Part shown: positions 8,867 through 17,704 of the stretch, one piece after another
Position numbering within the stretch: position 1 is the stretch's first letter
How the letters are laid out: each line of letters opens with the position of its first letter
From: DAIMZI01 sp036734025
GTDB lineage: Bacteria; Pseudomonadota; Alphaproteobacteria; Rhizobiales; Rhodomicrobiaceae
Length of the DNA: 64,000 nucleotides
Assembly: GCA_036734025.1 (NCBI GenBank)
Contig: DAIMZI010000008.1
Coordinates: forward strand, 1-64,000
Direction of reading: 5' to 3'
Made by a program: the position numbers and the translations under genes
The notes under the pieces: model-generated
Database searches by the model: none
The model's input: only the letters and a program-made list of their open reading frames with translations
Told to the model about the DNA's origin: nothing

Positions 8867-11413
8867 ATGGGTTTCAATCCGAACGTGCGTCCGCCGCACA
8901 GGAAAAAGCGGCGCAAGAGCATCATGCTGCGCCTATTCGGGTTCCTGTTCACCGCAGGCGTCATCGTCTTCATGGGCGCGGCCGCCGTGGCTGCCTATGT
9001 CTTGTGGAACATCACCCAGGAATTGCCCGATTACGAGGCACTCGCCAATTACGAACCCAAGGTGATGACGCGGGTTCACGCCAATGACGGGAGGCTTATC
9101 GCGGAATATGCCCGCGAGCGCCGCATCTACGTGCCCATCGAGACCGTACCGCAACTGGTCGTGGATGCATTCCTTTCTGCGGAAGACAAGAATTTCTTCG
9201 AACATGGCGGTGTCGATCTTCAGGCCATACTGCAAGCCGCGGTCATCAACCTGCGCAACTATGCCTCGGGCCGGCGAATGGTCGGCGCGTCCACCATCAC
9301 CCAGCAGGTCGCCAAGAATTTCCTGCTCACGAGCGAGCGCAGCTTCGACCGCAAACTGAAGGAAGCCATTCTGGCGATCCGCATCGAGCGCGCCTACGAC
9401 AAGGGCAAGATCCTCGAGCTTTATCTGAACGAAATCTTCTTCGGGCTCGGTTCGTACGGCGTGGCGGCGGCAGCGCTCAATTATTTCGGCAAGGAACTGC
9501 ACGAGCTGGAAATTCACGAAGCCGCCTATCTCGCCGCCTTGCCGAAGGCGCCGAACAATTATCATCCGTTCCGCGACACGCAACGCGCTATCGGTCGCCG
9601 CAACTGGGTGATCGACCAGATGGTGGAAAACGGCAAGATCACTCTGGAGCAGAGCAGAGCGGCCAAGGCGAAAACCCTTTCGGTGAATCCGCGCCCGTTC
9701 GGCGGCCATGTCTTTGCTGGCGAATATTTTGCCGAGGAAATCAGGCGCACGCTCCAGGCGCGATATGGCGAGGATGGGCTTTACGGCGGCGGGCTGTCGG
9801 TGCGCACGACGCTCGATCCCGAACTTCAGGTCATGGCCCAGCGCGCGCTGAGGGATGGTCTGGTCGCGTATGACCGCCGTCATGGCTGGCGCGGGCCGGT
9901 GAGCACCATGGATTTCAGCAGCGACTGGGGCGCGCGCCTCGCTGAACAAGAATTCATCAGCGATGTCGCACCATGGCACATGGCGGTGGTGCTTGCGGCC
10001 GAGGCCGACCATGCCATGGTCGGGTTGAGACCCAGACTCGAGACCAGCGGCAGCCTCGAAAAAGCGCGGCGCCAGGTGCGCGTTCCGCTGGAAGAGGTCA
10101 AGTGGGCGCGGGCTCAGGTTCAGCAGGGCGATCGAAAGACCCGTGGCGGACCCGAGATCAAGGCGGTGACCGACGTTCTGTCACCAGGCGATGTCATCTA
10201 TGTCTCGCCACCCAGGGTCGAAAACCGTTTCGCCGACGAACTCGACGACAATTGGCAGCTCATGCAGGTGCCCGAAGTGGAGGGCGCCATCACTGTCATG
10301 GACCCGCATACGGGCCGCGTGCTTGCTCATGTCGGCGGGTTCAGCTTTGCTGAAAGCCAGTTCGACCGTGGCATTCAGGCGGCGCGCCAGCCGGGCTCGG
10401 CGTTCAAGCCGTTCGTTTACGCCGCTGCACTCGACAACGGCTATACCCCCTCAAGCATCGTGCTCGATGCGCCCATCGCCATCGATCAGGGCGGGACCGA
10501 GGGGCTGTGGCGGCCGAAAAACTATGGCGGGCGCTTCAACGGCCCCTCGACATTGCGACTTGGCATCGAAAAATCGCGCAACCTGATGACCGTGCGCCTC
10601 GCTCAGGACGTCGGCATGCCGATCATTACAGAATATGCCCGTCGCTTCGGCATATATGATGAACTGCTCCCGGTCCTGTCGATGTCGCTCGGCGCCGGCG
10701 AGACCACGCTCATGCGCATTACCGGGGCCTATGCCATGCTGGCGAATGGCGGCAAGCGGATCATTCCGACCATGATCGACCGCATCCAGGATCGCTACGG
10801 GCGCACCGTCTGGCGGCACGATGATCGGGAATGTTCGGGTTGCGCCGTGCAGCAATGGCTCGACCAGGACGAGCCGACGCTTCCCGACACACGCCGCCAA
10901 CTCATCGACGCCATGACCGCCTATCAGATAACCAACATACTCGAAGGCGTGGTTCAACGCGGTACCGGCTATCAGGTGAAAGCCGTCGGCAAGCCGCTCG
11001 CCGGCAAGACCGGCACCACGAATGACGAGCGCGACGCCTGGTTTGTCGGCTTCTCCCCCGATCTGGTCGTCGGCGTGTTCGTCGGTTTCGACACGCCCAT
11101 CCCGATGGGCAAGGGCGAGACTGGCGGCGGCGTGGCCTCGCCCATCTTCCGCGACTTCATGATGATGGCGCTGGCCGACAAGCCCGCGACGCCCTTCCGC
11201 ATTCCCGAAGGTATCCGTCTTATCCGCGTGAATGCAAATACCGGGATGCGCGCGCAGGACGGCGAGAAGGGGGTTATCGTCGAAGCGTTCAAGCCGGGCA
11301 ATGATCCACCCGATCCATTTTCCTATGTCGGCTATCCAAGCGCATTCGGTGATCCGGCAGAGACCGACCCCGGCACCAGCAGACGCCGCCCCGAGGCTGG
11401 CGGGCTTTACTGA
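8867..11413 (+). CDS. mrcA: Bifunctional penicillin-binding protein 1A
   Basis: Class A PBP that polymerises and cross-links peptidoglycan. 848 residues from ATG 8867; MGFNPNVRPPHRKKRRK gives a short basic cytoplasmic tail before the membrane anchor at about 22-45. Glycosyltransferase 51 domain: catalytic Glu106 in SAEDKNFFEH, then GASTITQQVAKN and KILELYLNEIFFG. Transpeptidase domain: nucleophile Ser511 with Lys514 (SAFK), SRN at 570-572 and KTG at 714-716. The insert between the domains is the OB-like region of PBP1A. An upstream in-frame start at 8753 would add 38 residues with no family resemblance, so it was not used. Between amiC and prfB; no terminator is obvious in the 181-base gap from amiC. 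Confidence 0.95.
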   Translation: MGFNPNVRPPHRKKRRKSIMLRLFGFLFTAGVIVFMGAAAVAAYVLWNITQELPDYEALANYEPKVMTRVHANDGRLIAEYARERRIYVPIETVPQLVVDAFLSAEDKNFFEHGGVDLQAILQAAVINLRNYASGRRMVGASTITQQVAKNFLLTSERSFDRKLKEAILAIRIERAYDKGKILELYLNEIFFGLGSYGVAAAALNYFGKELHELEIHEAAYLAALPKAPNNYHPFRDTQRAIGRRNWVIDQMVENGKITLEQSRAAKAKTLSVNPRPFGGHVFAGEYFAEEIRRTLQARYGEDGLYGGGLSVRTTLDPELQVMAQRALRDGLVAYDRRHGWRGPVSTMDFSSDWGARLAEQEFISDVAPWHMAVVLAAEADHAMVGLRPRLETSGSLEKARRQVRVPLEEVKWARAQVQQGDRKTRGGPEIKAVTDVLSPGDVIYVSPPRVENRFADELDDNWQLMQVPEVEGAITVMDPHTGRVLAHVGGFSFAESQFDRGIQAARQPGSAFKPFVYAAALDNGYTPSSIVLDAPIAIDQGGTEGLWRPKNYGGRFNGPSTLRLGIEKSRNLMTVRLAQDVGMPIITEYARRFGIYDELLPVLSMSLGAGETTLMRITGAYAMLANGGKRIIPTMIDRIQDRYGRTVWRHDDRECSGCAVQQWLDQDEPTLPDTRRQLIDAMTAYQITNILEGVVQRGTGYQVKAVGKPLAGKTGTTNDERDAWFVGFSPDLVVGVFVGFDTPIPMGKGETGGGVASPIFRDFMMMALADKPATPFRIPEGIRLIRVNANTGMRAQDGEKGVIVEAFKPGNDPPDPFSYVGYPSAFGDPAETDPGTSRRRPEAGGLY

Positions 11414-11422
11414 ACATCCAGG

Positions 11423-11450
11423 CCGCCGGCAGTTCCCTGACGCGCGGCGG
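11423..11450 (+). terminator. Possible weak terminator after mrcA
   Basis: Inverted repeat CCGCCG/CGGCGG with a 16-base loop just after the mrcA stop codon, followed by TCTTTCAT. The stem is short and the U-run interrupted, so this is tentative. Confidence 0.25.
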
Positions 11451-11589
11451 TCTTTCATGTGAGCCCGTGGTGGCTTGTCCGGCCGCCACGCGCAACCCAG
11501 ATAACCGGTTACCAGATCACGGCGTCCCGCCTGGACCGCGTCCCGCTGCGGCGCTCCAGGCAAATCGGACCAATCGAGAGGACACAAGA

Positions 11590-12718
11590 ATGCGTGCAGA
11601 AACGCAATCCATCGTCAACGACATCCGCGAATCCCTGACCCTCATTCGGAGGCATCTTTGACTGGGATGTCGCCAACGAGCGCCTCAACGAGCTGAACGC
11701 CGAGGTCGGCAACCCGGCGCTGTGGGATAACGCCGAGCGCGCCCAGACCATCATGCGCGAACGTCAGCATCTGGAAGCGGCCATCGCCACCTTCAGCGCG
11801 CTGGAAAAGGACCTTGCCGACAATATCGAACTGATCGAGATGGCCGAGGCCGAGGGCGACGACGACATGCTCACCGAGACGCGCCGCGCGCTTGATGACC
11901 TGCGCCAGCGCGTGCAGAAGCATGAGGTCGAGGCGCTGCTCTCGGGCGAAGCCGACGCCAACGACTGTTATGCCGAAATCCACTCGGGCGCCGGCGGCAC
12001 CGAAAGTCAGGACTGGGCGCAGATGCTCATGCGCATGTATGTCCGCTGGGCAGAACGTCGCGGCTACAAGGTCGATGTGATCGAGTACCAGTCCGGCGAC
12101 GAGGCCGGCATCAAGTCCGCCACGCTGCAAATTCGCGGCCATAACGCCTATGGCTGGCTAAAGACCGAATCCGGCGTGCACAGGCTGGTGCGCATCTCGC
12201 CGTTTGATTCAAACGCCCGCCGGCACACGAGTTTCGCTTCGGTGTGGGTTTATCCGGTCGTGGATGACAGTATCGAGATCGACATCAACGAAAGCGACTG
12301 CCGCATCGACACCTACCGCGCCAGCGGCGCCGGCGGCCAGCACATCAACACCACCGACAGCGCCGTGCGCATCACGCATCTGCCCACGGGCATCGTCGTT
12401 CAATGTCAGAATGAACGCTCCCAGCACAAGAACCGCGCCAGCGCCTGGGCGATGCTGAAGGCCCGACTTTACGAGGCCGAATTGCAAAAGCGCGAGGAAG
12501 CCGCCAACGCCGAAGCGGCGGCAAAGACCGAGATCGGCTGGGGCCACCAGATCCGCTCCTATGTGCTGCAACCCTATCAACTCGTGAAGGATTTGCGCAC
12601 CGGGCTGGAAAACACCAACCCGCCCGCCGTGCTCGACGGTGAGATCACCGGCTTCATGGAGGCGGCGCTGGCCCAGCGCGTCAAGGGTGGCCGCGAGGCC
12701 GTGGCCGATATCGACTAA
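11590..12718 (+). CDS. prfB: Peptide chain release factor 2, with programmed +1 frameshift
   Basis: Releases finished proteins at UGA and UAA. The gene is in two frames: 23 codons from ATG 11590 (GAGAGG upstream) end at an in-frame TGA at 11659-11661; skipping one base and reading from GAC at 11660 continues to the stop at 12718, giving 375 residues. The second frame is in register with the family sequence (DWDVANERLNELNAEV). The codon-recognition tripeptide SPF is at residues 203-205 and the peptidyl-hydrolysis motif GGQ at 248-250. Methylation of the Gln by PrmC is expected from the family. The stop overlaps that of the convergent hydrolase gene by two bases. Confidence 0.96.
11648..11661 (+). 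promoter_or_regulatory. prfB recoding site
   Basis: GGAGG at 11648-11652 acts as an internal Shine-Dalgarno-like element, then CAT, then the slippery CTT-T and in-frame TGA followed by C. Spacing is the same as in E. coli prfB. Low RF2 leaves the ribosome paused at UGA and favours the +1 shift, an autoregulatory loop known for this gene family. Confidence 0.93.
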
Positions 12719-13404
12719 AGCGACAGGCTCTCGCCGATCTGCGGCACCACGACATTATGGCCCGCCATTTCAGCCACGAACCGCGACGGGTCCGGGTCGA
12801 TGATCGGGAAGGTGCCATAGTGCATCGGAATGACCGTGCGGAAATTGAAATAGCGCTTGCAGGCCAGCGCCGCGGTACGCGCTCCCATCGTGAAGCGATC
12901 GCCAATCGGCACCAGCCCCAGGGTCGGCTCGAAAAGTTCGTTGATCAGCGCCATGTCGGAGAAGATCTCGGTGTCGCCCATGTGATAGATCGTCTGCCCC
13001 TGCGCGCGCAGGACGACACCGCAAGCGGCGCCCAGATAAACGGGCTTGCCGTCGACCATGGTGCTTGACGAATGGAACGCCTTGACGAAGGACACGTCGA
13101 ACCCGTCCTGGCGAACCGTGCCGCCGGGGTTGCAGGGGTCGATGTTCTCCACCCCCTTGCCGTTCAGATAAAGCGCCAGCTCATACACCGTCACGAGCTT
13201 GGCGCCGGTGCTCTTGCATATGTCCACGGTGTCGCCGACATGATCGTCGTGGCCGTGGGTGAGGATCACATGCGTGCAGCCCTTCGCCGCGTCCGCCACC
13301 GAGCCTGTGAACTTGTCGTTGCCCGAGAGGAACGGGTCGATCAGCGCCACCGCGGAGCCCGTCTCCAGGCGGAATGCGGAATGTCCGAGCCAGGTCAGTT
13401 TCAT
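12715..13404 (-). CDS. Metal-dependent hydrolase, UPF0173 family (metallo-beta-lactamase fold)
   Basis: 229-residue protein of the UPF0173/YtkL group. The metal-binding motif HGHDDH is at residues 50-55 (LTHGHDDHVGDT), preceded by the typical opening KLTWLGHSAFRLE, and further ligands occur in HMGDTEIF and PMHYGTFP. The substrate of this family is not established. ATG 13404 is preceded by GGAG seven bases away. Tail to tail with prfB, sharing bases of the two stop codons (CTAA at 12715-12718), so the two transcripts must overlap. Divergent from ruvX, with 113 bases between starts. Confidence 0.9.
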   Translation of the reverse strand: MKLTWLGHSAFRLETGSAVALIDPFLSGNDKFTGSVADAAKGCTHVILTHGHDDHVGDTVDICKSTGAKLVTVYELALYLNGKGVENIDPCNPGGTVRQDGFDVSFVKAFHSSSTMVDGKPVYLGAACGVVLRAQGQTIYHMGDTEIFSDMALINELFEPTLGLVPIGDRFTMGARTAALACKRYFNFRTVIPMHYGTFPIIDPDPSRFVAEMAGHNVVVPQIGESLSL

Positions 13405-13517
13405 CTTGCGCTCCCCGTTCTTGTGGCACAGCCTTGCGTCAGGCGGAACCTAGCGCGGCGGGCGTGACGTCTCAACAGGCATTTGCCGTTTTCATTGATC
13501 CAGAGGCGGGCGTCCTG

Positions 13518-13991
13518 ATGAGCTCGGCGAATATCGTCACGATCGAAGAACTTGCCGCCCGGCTGGGGCGCAATGACCGCCTGCTCGGGCTCGATCTGGG
13601 GACCAAGACCATCGGCATCGCGATCTCCGATACCGGGCGCAGCCTGTCGAGCGCGCATTCAACCATCCGGCGCACGAAGTTTCGCGACGATGCGGCCAGA
13701 CTGGCGCAGCTCGTGGCCGAGAATGGCGTTGCCGGTCTGATCCTCGGCCTGCCGCTGAACATGGATGGTTCCGAAGGCCCGCGCGTCCAATCGACCCGCA
13801 CATTCGCACGCAATCTCGCCCCCGTGCTGGATGTGCCGATAGCGTTCTGGGATGAAAGACTGTCCACCGCCGCGGCCGAGCGCACACTCCTGGCGGCCGA
13901 TGTCTCGCGCAAGCGGCGCGCCCAGGTCATCGACAAGATGGCCGCCGCATTCATCCTTCAAGGGGCGCTCGACCGGCTGCGCCATCTGTAA
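13518..13991 (+). CDS. ruvX: Putative pre-16S rRNA nuclease / Holliday junction resolvase-like protein YqgF
   Basis: 157-residue RNase H-fold protein of the YqgF/RuvX family, needed in E. coli for maturation of the 16S rRNA 5' end. Motifs: LLGLDLGTKTIGIAISD (first acidic strand), GLILGLPLNMDGSEGPR, and FWDERLSTAAAE with the second acidic residue, then a C-terminal IDKMAAAFILQ helix. ATG 13518 was chosen since GAGGCGGG lies upstream and the extra upstream 48 codons do not resemble the family. The protein has a modest N-terminal extension before LLGLD. Followed 63 bases later by an AEC transporter. Confidence 0.92.
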   Translation: MSSANIVTIEELAARLGRNDRLLGLDLGTKTIGIAISDTGRSLSSAHSTIRRTKFRDDAARLAQLVAENGVAGLILGLPLNMDGSEGPRVQSTRTFARNLAPVLDVPIAFWDERLSTAAAERTLLAADVSRKRRAQVIDKMAAAFILQGALDRLRHL

Positions 13992-14054
13992 GATATGGTC
14001 TGACATGCATTTTCCGCGCTTGGCGCGGCCCGCGCGGGCAGGCATAAACTAATT

Positions 14055-14981
14055 ATGATCGCCACACTCAACGCCGTAGCATCGGTCTTCGTCGTCATCA
14101 TCATCGGCTATTTCCTGCGCGAGCGCCAACTCGTGAGCGATCAGACATGGGAGGCGGTCGAAGTCCTGTGCTTTTATCTGCTTTTTCCCTTCCTCATCGT
14201 CCGCACGCTGGCGGGGGCCGATTTCGGCGAGATACCCGTGTCGCAATTCGCCATCGTCGTGGTTGGCGCCATCATCGGCATGGCGTCGCTTTTGCTGCTG
14301 CTGCGGCCACTCGCGTCCGGCCGGCTCGGCATGTCCGGCCCCAGCTTCACCAGCCTCTTCCAGGCGGCCACCCGTTGGCATGGCTTCATGGCGCTGGCCA
14401 TTGTCGGCACGATATACGGGCCTGAGGGCGTGACACTGGTGGCGATCGCCATCGCCGTCATGGTGCCGCTGATCCAGGTGCTGACCGTGGGCGTGCTGGC
14501 GGTGTTCGGCGATGGGGCCAAGCCGGGATGGCTGTCCATCATCAAGACGCTGGGTACGAACCCGTTCATGCTGGCGTGTATTGCAGGCGGGCTTCTCAAC
14601 ATTACAGGCCTGCCGCAATTCGCCTTCGGCACGCTTGAGATCATCGGTTCTGCCGGCCTTGGGCTGGCGCTGCTGGCGGTCGGCGCGGGCATCCGGCTTG
14701 ATCATGCCAGCAGGACCAAGACGCTGGTGGCCATCGGCGTGCTGATCCGGCTCATCGGGATGCCGTTGCTGATGCTCCTCGGGGCGTGGCTTGTTGGCCT
14801 TGAAGGGCTGGCGCGCACCATCGCCGTAATCGCCGGCGCCGTACCCACGGCCTCGACCTCATATGTCATGGCGCGGCGCATGGGCGGGGATGCCGAACTG
14901 ATGGCCAACATCATCACGTTTCAGGTTCTGGTGGCCGCGATCACGCTCCCCGCCTTCATCCTCATCGCCGAAGCCACCTGA
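14055..14981 (+). CDS. AEC (auxin efflux carrier) family transporter
   Basis: 308-residue inner-membrane protein with about ten hydrophobic helices in two halves, as in the AEC/YfdV family of secondary carriers. The N-terminus VFVVIIIGYFLRER and the Asn-containing segment KTLGTNPFMLACIAGGLLNI match the conserved positions of this family. Bacterial members move dicarboxylates such as malate or malonate, but no substrate can be inferred from the neighbours. Ends three bases before the stop of the convergent acyl-CoA dehydrogenase. Confidence 0.87.
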   Translation: MIATLNAVASVFVVIIIGYFLRERQLVSDQTWEAVEVLCFYLLFPFLIVRTLAGADFGEIPVSQFAIVVVGAIIGMASLLLLLRPLASGRLGMSGPSFTSLFQAATRWHGFMALAIVGTIYGPEGVTLVAIAIAVMVPLIQVLTVGVLAVFGDGAKPGWLSIIKTLGTNPFMLACIAGGLLNITGLPQFAFGTLEIIGSAGLGLALLAVGAGIRLDHASRTKTLVAIGVLIRLIGMPLLMLLGAWLVGLEGLARTIAVIAGAVPTASTSYVMARRMGGDAELMANIITFQVLVAAITLPAFILIAEAT

Positions 14982-14984
14982 GCC

Positions 14985-16655
14985 TCATCCGACGGGTGGA
15001 CAGGCCAGATCGACGATCGCGCGGGCATCATGGGCGCCGGTCGCAGCGCCGTATCCATAACGAAAGCCGCCCGAGAGCCGCGAGGACACGAACGCATCGG
15101 CCATGATCTGCGGCGCATGATGGCGCATCAGCGCGCCGGCAGCCGTCATGGCCAGCAGTTCGACATAATGCCGGGCGTCGGCCTCGCGCACCCCGCTCGC
15201 CTGCAATGCCTTCAGCCGACCAACCGCGCCGAGCAGCGTCTCGTCTGCCGCGGCCTCGCTGGCCAGGTGCGCCAACACGATCTGCGCAGTCTCGGGCGAA
15301 CGCTGCATGGCACGCAGCACATCGAGGCAGATCACATTGCCGGAGCCTTCCCAGATCGCATTCACCGGAGCCTCGCGATAGGCCCGCGCCAGCAGGCCCT
15401 CTTCAACATAGCCATTGCCGCCCATGCACTGCATGGCCTCGAAAAGAAAGCCGGGCGCACTCTGGCATATCCAGTATTTGGCGACCGGCGTCATCAGCCG
15501 GCGATAGGCCGCCTCGCCCTCATCCGTCTCGGCCCGCTCGAAGCTGCTGGCCAGACGCATCGCCAGCAACATGGCAGCCTGCGAATCAAGTGCCAGATCG
15601 CCAAGCACCTGCGCCATCAGCGGCTGATCCACGAGCTTTTTCTGAAACACGGTCCGGTGGCGCGCATGCCGGGTCGCAACAGCCAGCCCGAGGCGCATCA
15701 TCGCCGCCGACCCGAGAGCACAGTCCAGCCGGGTGTGGGTGACCATCTCGATGATCGCTGGCACGCCGCGCCCCTCTTCACCCGCCAGCCAGCCGAGGGC
15801 GCCTTCGAACTCGACTTCCGATGACGCATTCGAGCGGTTGCCCAGCTTGTCCTTCAGCCTCAAGAAGCGCAGCGCGTTGAGCGTGCCATCCTCAAGAACG
15901 CGCGGCACGAAAAAGCAGGACAGCCCGCCCGGCGCCTGCGCCAGAATGAAGAACGCATCGCTCATCGGCGCGGACATGAACCATTTATGCCCGGTGATCA
16001 GATAGGCGCCATCCGCTCCCGAAGGCGTGGCCGTGGTCGTGTTTGCACGAACATCGGTGCCACCCTGCTTCTCGGTCATGCCCATGCCGATCTTGGCGGC
16101 GCGTTTCGCGGCGATCGGTGCAAGAGCGCCATCATGATCGCGCGCGGTGATCCTGAGCAGCCACAGGCTCGCGAGGTCTGGAGCGAGCATGCGCAAGGTC
16201 GGCACGCTGGCATGGGTCATCGTGATGGGGCAGCAGTGGCCAGCTTCGGCCTGGCCCATCAGATAAAATCCGGCGGCGCGGGCAACGACGGCGCCGGGCT
16301 GGCGCGGCGTGCCGCTTGCCAGCCCCTCCCACGAGGCGCAATGCAGACCATGGGCGCAGGACAGCGCCATCAGGGCATGATAGTCCGGGTGATATTCAAC
16401 GACATCCAGCCGCCGCCCTTTTTCGTCGAACGCGCGCAGCCTGGGCGGATTCTCATTGGCCCGCCGGCCCCAGCCCAACACCTCGGCGCTGCCAGCGCGC
16501 GCGCCCAACTCATCGAGCCCGGCGCGAAACGCGCCCGCACCCTCGCGGCGTACCGCCTCGCCCAGTGCGGGATCGGACGTGAACAGGTTCACTCCCTCGA
16601 AGACGGGGCTCTGGTTGGGGACATCCGAGGCTGGAATGAGGTCACACGCTTTCAT
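14985..16655 (-). CDS. AidB-like acyl-CoA dehydrogenase
   Basis: 556-residue flavoprotein of the acyl-CoA dehydrogenase superfamily. Length and the N-terminal phrase NQSPVFEGVNLFTSDPAL point to the AidB branch, FAD proteins linked to the adaptive response to alkylation in E. coli rather than simple fatty-acid oxidation. Visible: MTHASVPTLRML, GMGMTEKQGGTDVRAN, SAPMSDAFFILAQ (FAD/acyl site), and GGNGYVEEG near the C-terminal helix bundle. ATG 16655 begins the family N-terminus; the frame extends 36 codons upstream without homology. Divergent from pyrB. An isovaleryl-CoA dehydrogenase activity is possible; no leucine catabolism genes are nearby. Confidence 0.85.
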   Translation of the reverse strand: MKACDLIPASDVPNQSPVFEGVNLFTSDPALGEAVRREGAGAFRAGLDELGARAGSAEVLGWGRRANENPPRLRAFDEKGRRLDVVEYHPDYHALMALSCAHGLHCASWEGLASGTPRQPGAVVARAAGFYLMGQAEAGHCCPITMTHASVPTLRMLAPDLASLWLLRITARDHDGALAPIAAKRAAKIGMGMTEKQGGTDVRANTTTATPSGADGAYLITGHKWFMSAPMSDAFFILAQAPGGLSCFFVPRVLEDGTLNALRFLRLKDKLGNRSNASSEVEFEGALGWLAGEEGRGVPAIIEMVTHTRLDCALGSAAMMRLGLAVATRHARHRTVFQKKLVDQPLMAQVLGDLALDSQAAMLLAMRLASSFERAETDEGEAAYRRLMTPVAKYWICQSAPGFLFEAMQCMGGNGYVEEGLLARAYREAPVNAIWEGSGNVICLDVLRAMQRSPETAQIVLAHLASEAAADETLLGAVGRLKALQASGVREADARHYVELLAMTAAGALMRHHAPQIMADAFVSSRLSGGFRYGYGAATGAHDARAIVDLACPPVG

Positions 16656-16700
16656 CGGGCCTTCATTGGCTACAAATTTGTGCAGTCCCGTGTATCCTTG

Positions 16701-16729
16701 TTGCCGGTTTGGCCGGGGGGGCGTATAGA
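16701..16729 (+). promoter_or_regulatory. Predicted sigma-70 promoter of pyrB
   Basis: TTGCCG (16701-16706) and TATAGA (16724-16729) are separated by 17 bases. Transcription would begin around 16736, only about five bases before the pyrB ATG, so the mRNA would be nearly leaderless if this promoter is used. Confidence 0.4.
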
Positions 16730-16740
16730 ATGGGGTTTTA

Positions 16741-17697
16741 ATGAATGCGATCGCACCCACCACAAGCTATCGGTTTCCGCACAGGCAACTTCTGGGCATT
16801 GAAGGCCTCTCGCGCGAGGATATCATTTGCCTTCTCGACCTTGCCGAGCTTGAATGTTCGTGCAACCGGCAGCCAATGTCGAAGCGTGACATATTGCGCG
16901 GCCGCACTCAAATAAATCTGTTTTTCGAAACATCCACCCGAACGCAGAGTTCCTTCGAACTGGCAGGCAAGCGGCTTGGCGCGGATGTCATGAACATGGC
17001 CGTTGCGTCTTCGGCCGTGGCCAAGGGCGAGACCCTCGTCGATACGGCCATCACCCTCAACGCCATGCGCACCGATCTGCTTGTCGTGCGCCATCATGCC
17101 GCCGGCGCTGCGGAACTGCTGGCGCAGAAGGTCGATTGCGCCGTCATCAATGCTGGCGACGGAGCGCACGAACACCCCACGCAAGCGCTGCTCGATGCGC
17201 TGACCATAAGACGCCACAAGGGGCGCATCGAAGGGCTGACGGTGGCGATCTGCGGCGACATTCTTCATTCGCGCGTGGCCCGCTCCGACATCATCCTGCT
17301 GAACAAGCTTGGCGCCCGGGTCCGTCTGGTGGCGCCATCAACCCTGTTGCCGCCCTCCGCCCACCGGCTGGGCGCGGAAGTGTTCACCAGCATGACCGAC
17401 GGGCTTGCCGACGCAGACATCGTGATGATGCTGCGGCTTCAGCGCGAGCGCATGGCCAGTTCCTTCGTTCCCTCACGGCGCGAATATTTTCATTTTTTCG
17501 GTCTGGATCATGCCAAGCTCGCTTATGCCAAACCCGACGCGCTGGTCATGCATCCCGGCCCGATGAACCGTGGTATCGAGATCGATTCCTCCGTGGCCGA
17601 CGATGCGCGCAGCGTGATCCGCGAACAGGTGGAAATGGGCGTCGCGGTGCGCATGGCCGTGCTGCAGGCGCTGGCCCGACACCTGCCGAACCGATGA
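16741..17697 (+). CDS. pyrB: Aspartate carbamoyltransferase catalytic chain
   Basis: Second step of pyrimidine synthesis: carbamoyl phosphate plus aspartate to carbamoyl aspartate. 318 residues. Carbamoyl-phosphate loop FFETSTRTQSSFE, the His-Pro-Thr-Gln motif HEHPTQALLDAL and the MLRLQRER aspartate loop are all present. GGGG sits five bases before ATG. A gene for a dihydroorotase-like protein starts seven bases after the stop; in Pseudomonas a non-catalytic dihydroorotase homologue is required to assemble this enzyme, and the same arrangement is likely here. No pyrI regulatory chain is seen. Confidence 0.96.
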   Translation: MNAIAPTTSYRFPHRQLLGIEGLSREDIICLLDLAELECSCNRQPMSKRDILRGRTQINLFFETSTRTQSSFELAGKRLGADVMNMAVASSAVAKGETLVDTAITLNAMRTDLLVVRHHAAGAAELLAQKVDCAVINAGDGAHEHPTQALLDALTIRRHKGRIEGLTVAICGDILHSRVARSDIILLNKLGARVRLVAPSTLLPPSAHRLGAEVFTSMTDGLADADIVMMLRLQRERMASSFVPSRREYFHFFGLDHAKLAYAKPDALVMHPGPMNRGIEIDSSVADDARSVIREQVEMGVAVRMAVLQALARHLPNR

Positions 17698-17704
17698 GGC
17701 GCTC

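Noticed and set aside
8933..10012. 359-codon minus-strand frame opposite mrcA
   Set aside because: Antisense shadow; low-complexity His/Arg/Asp-rich sequence and all PBP1A motifs are on the other strand.
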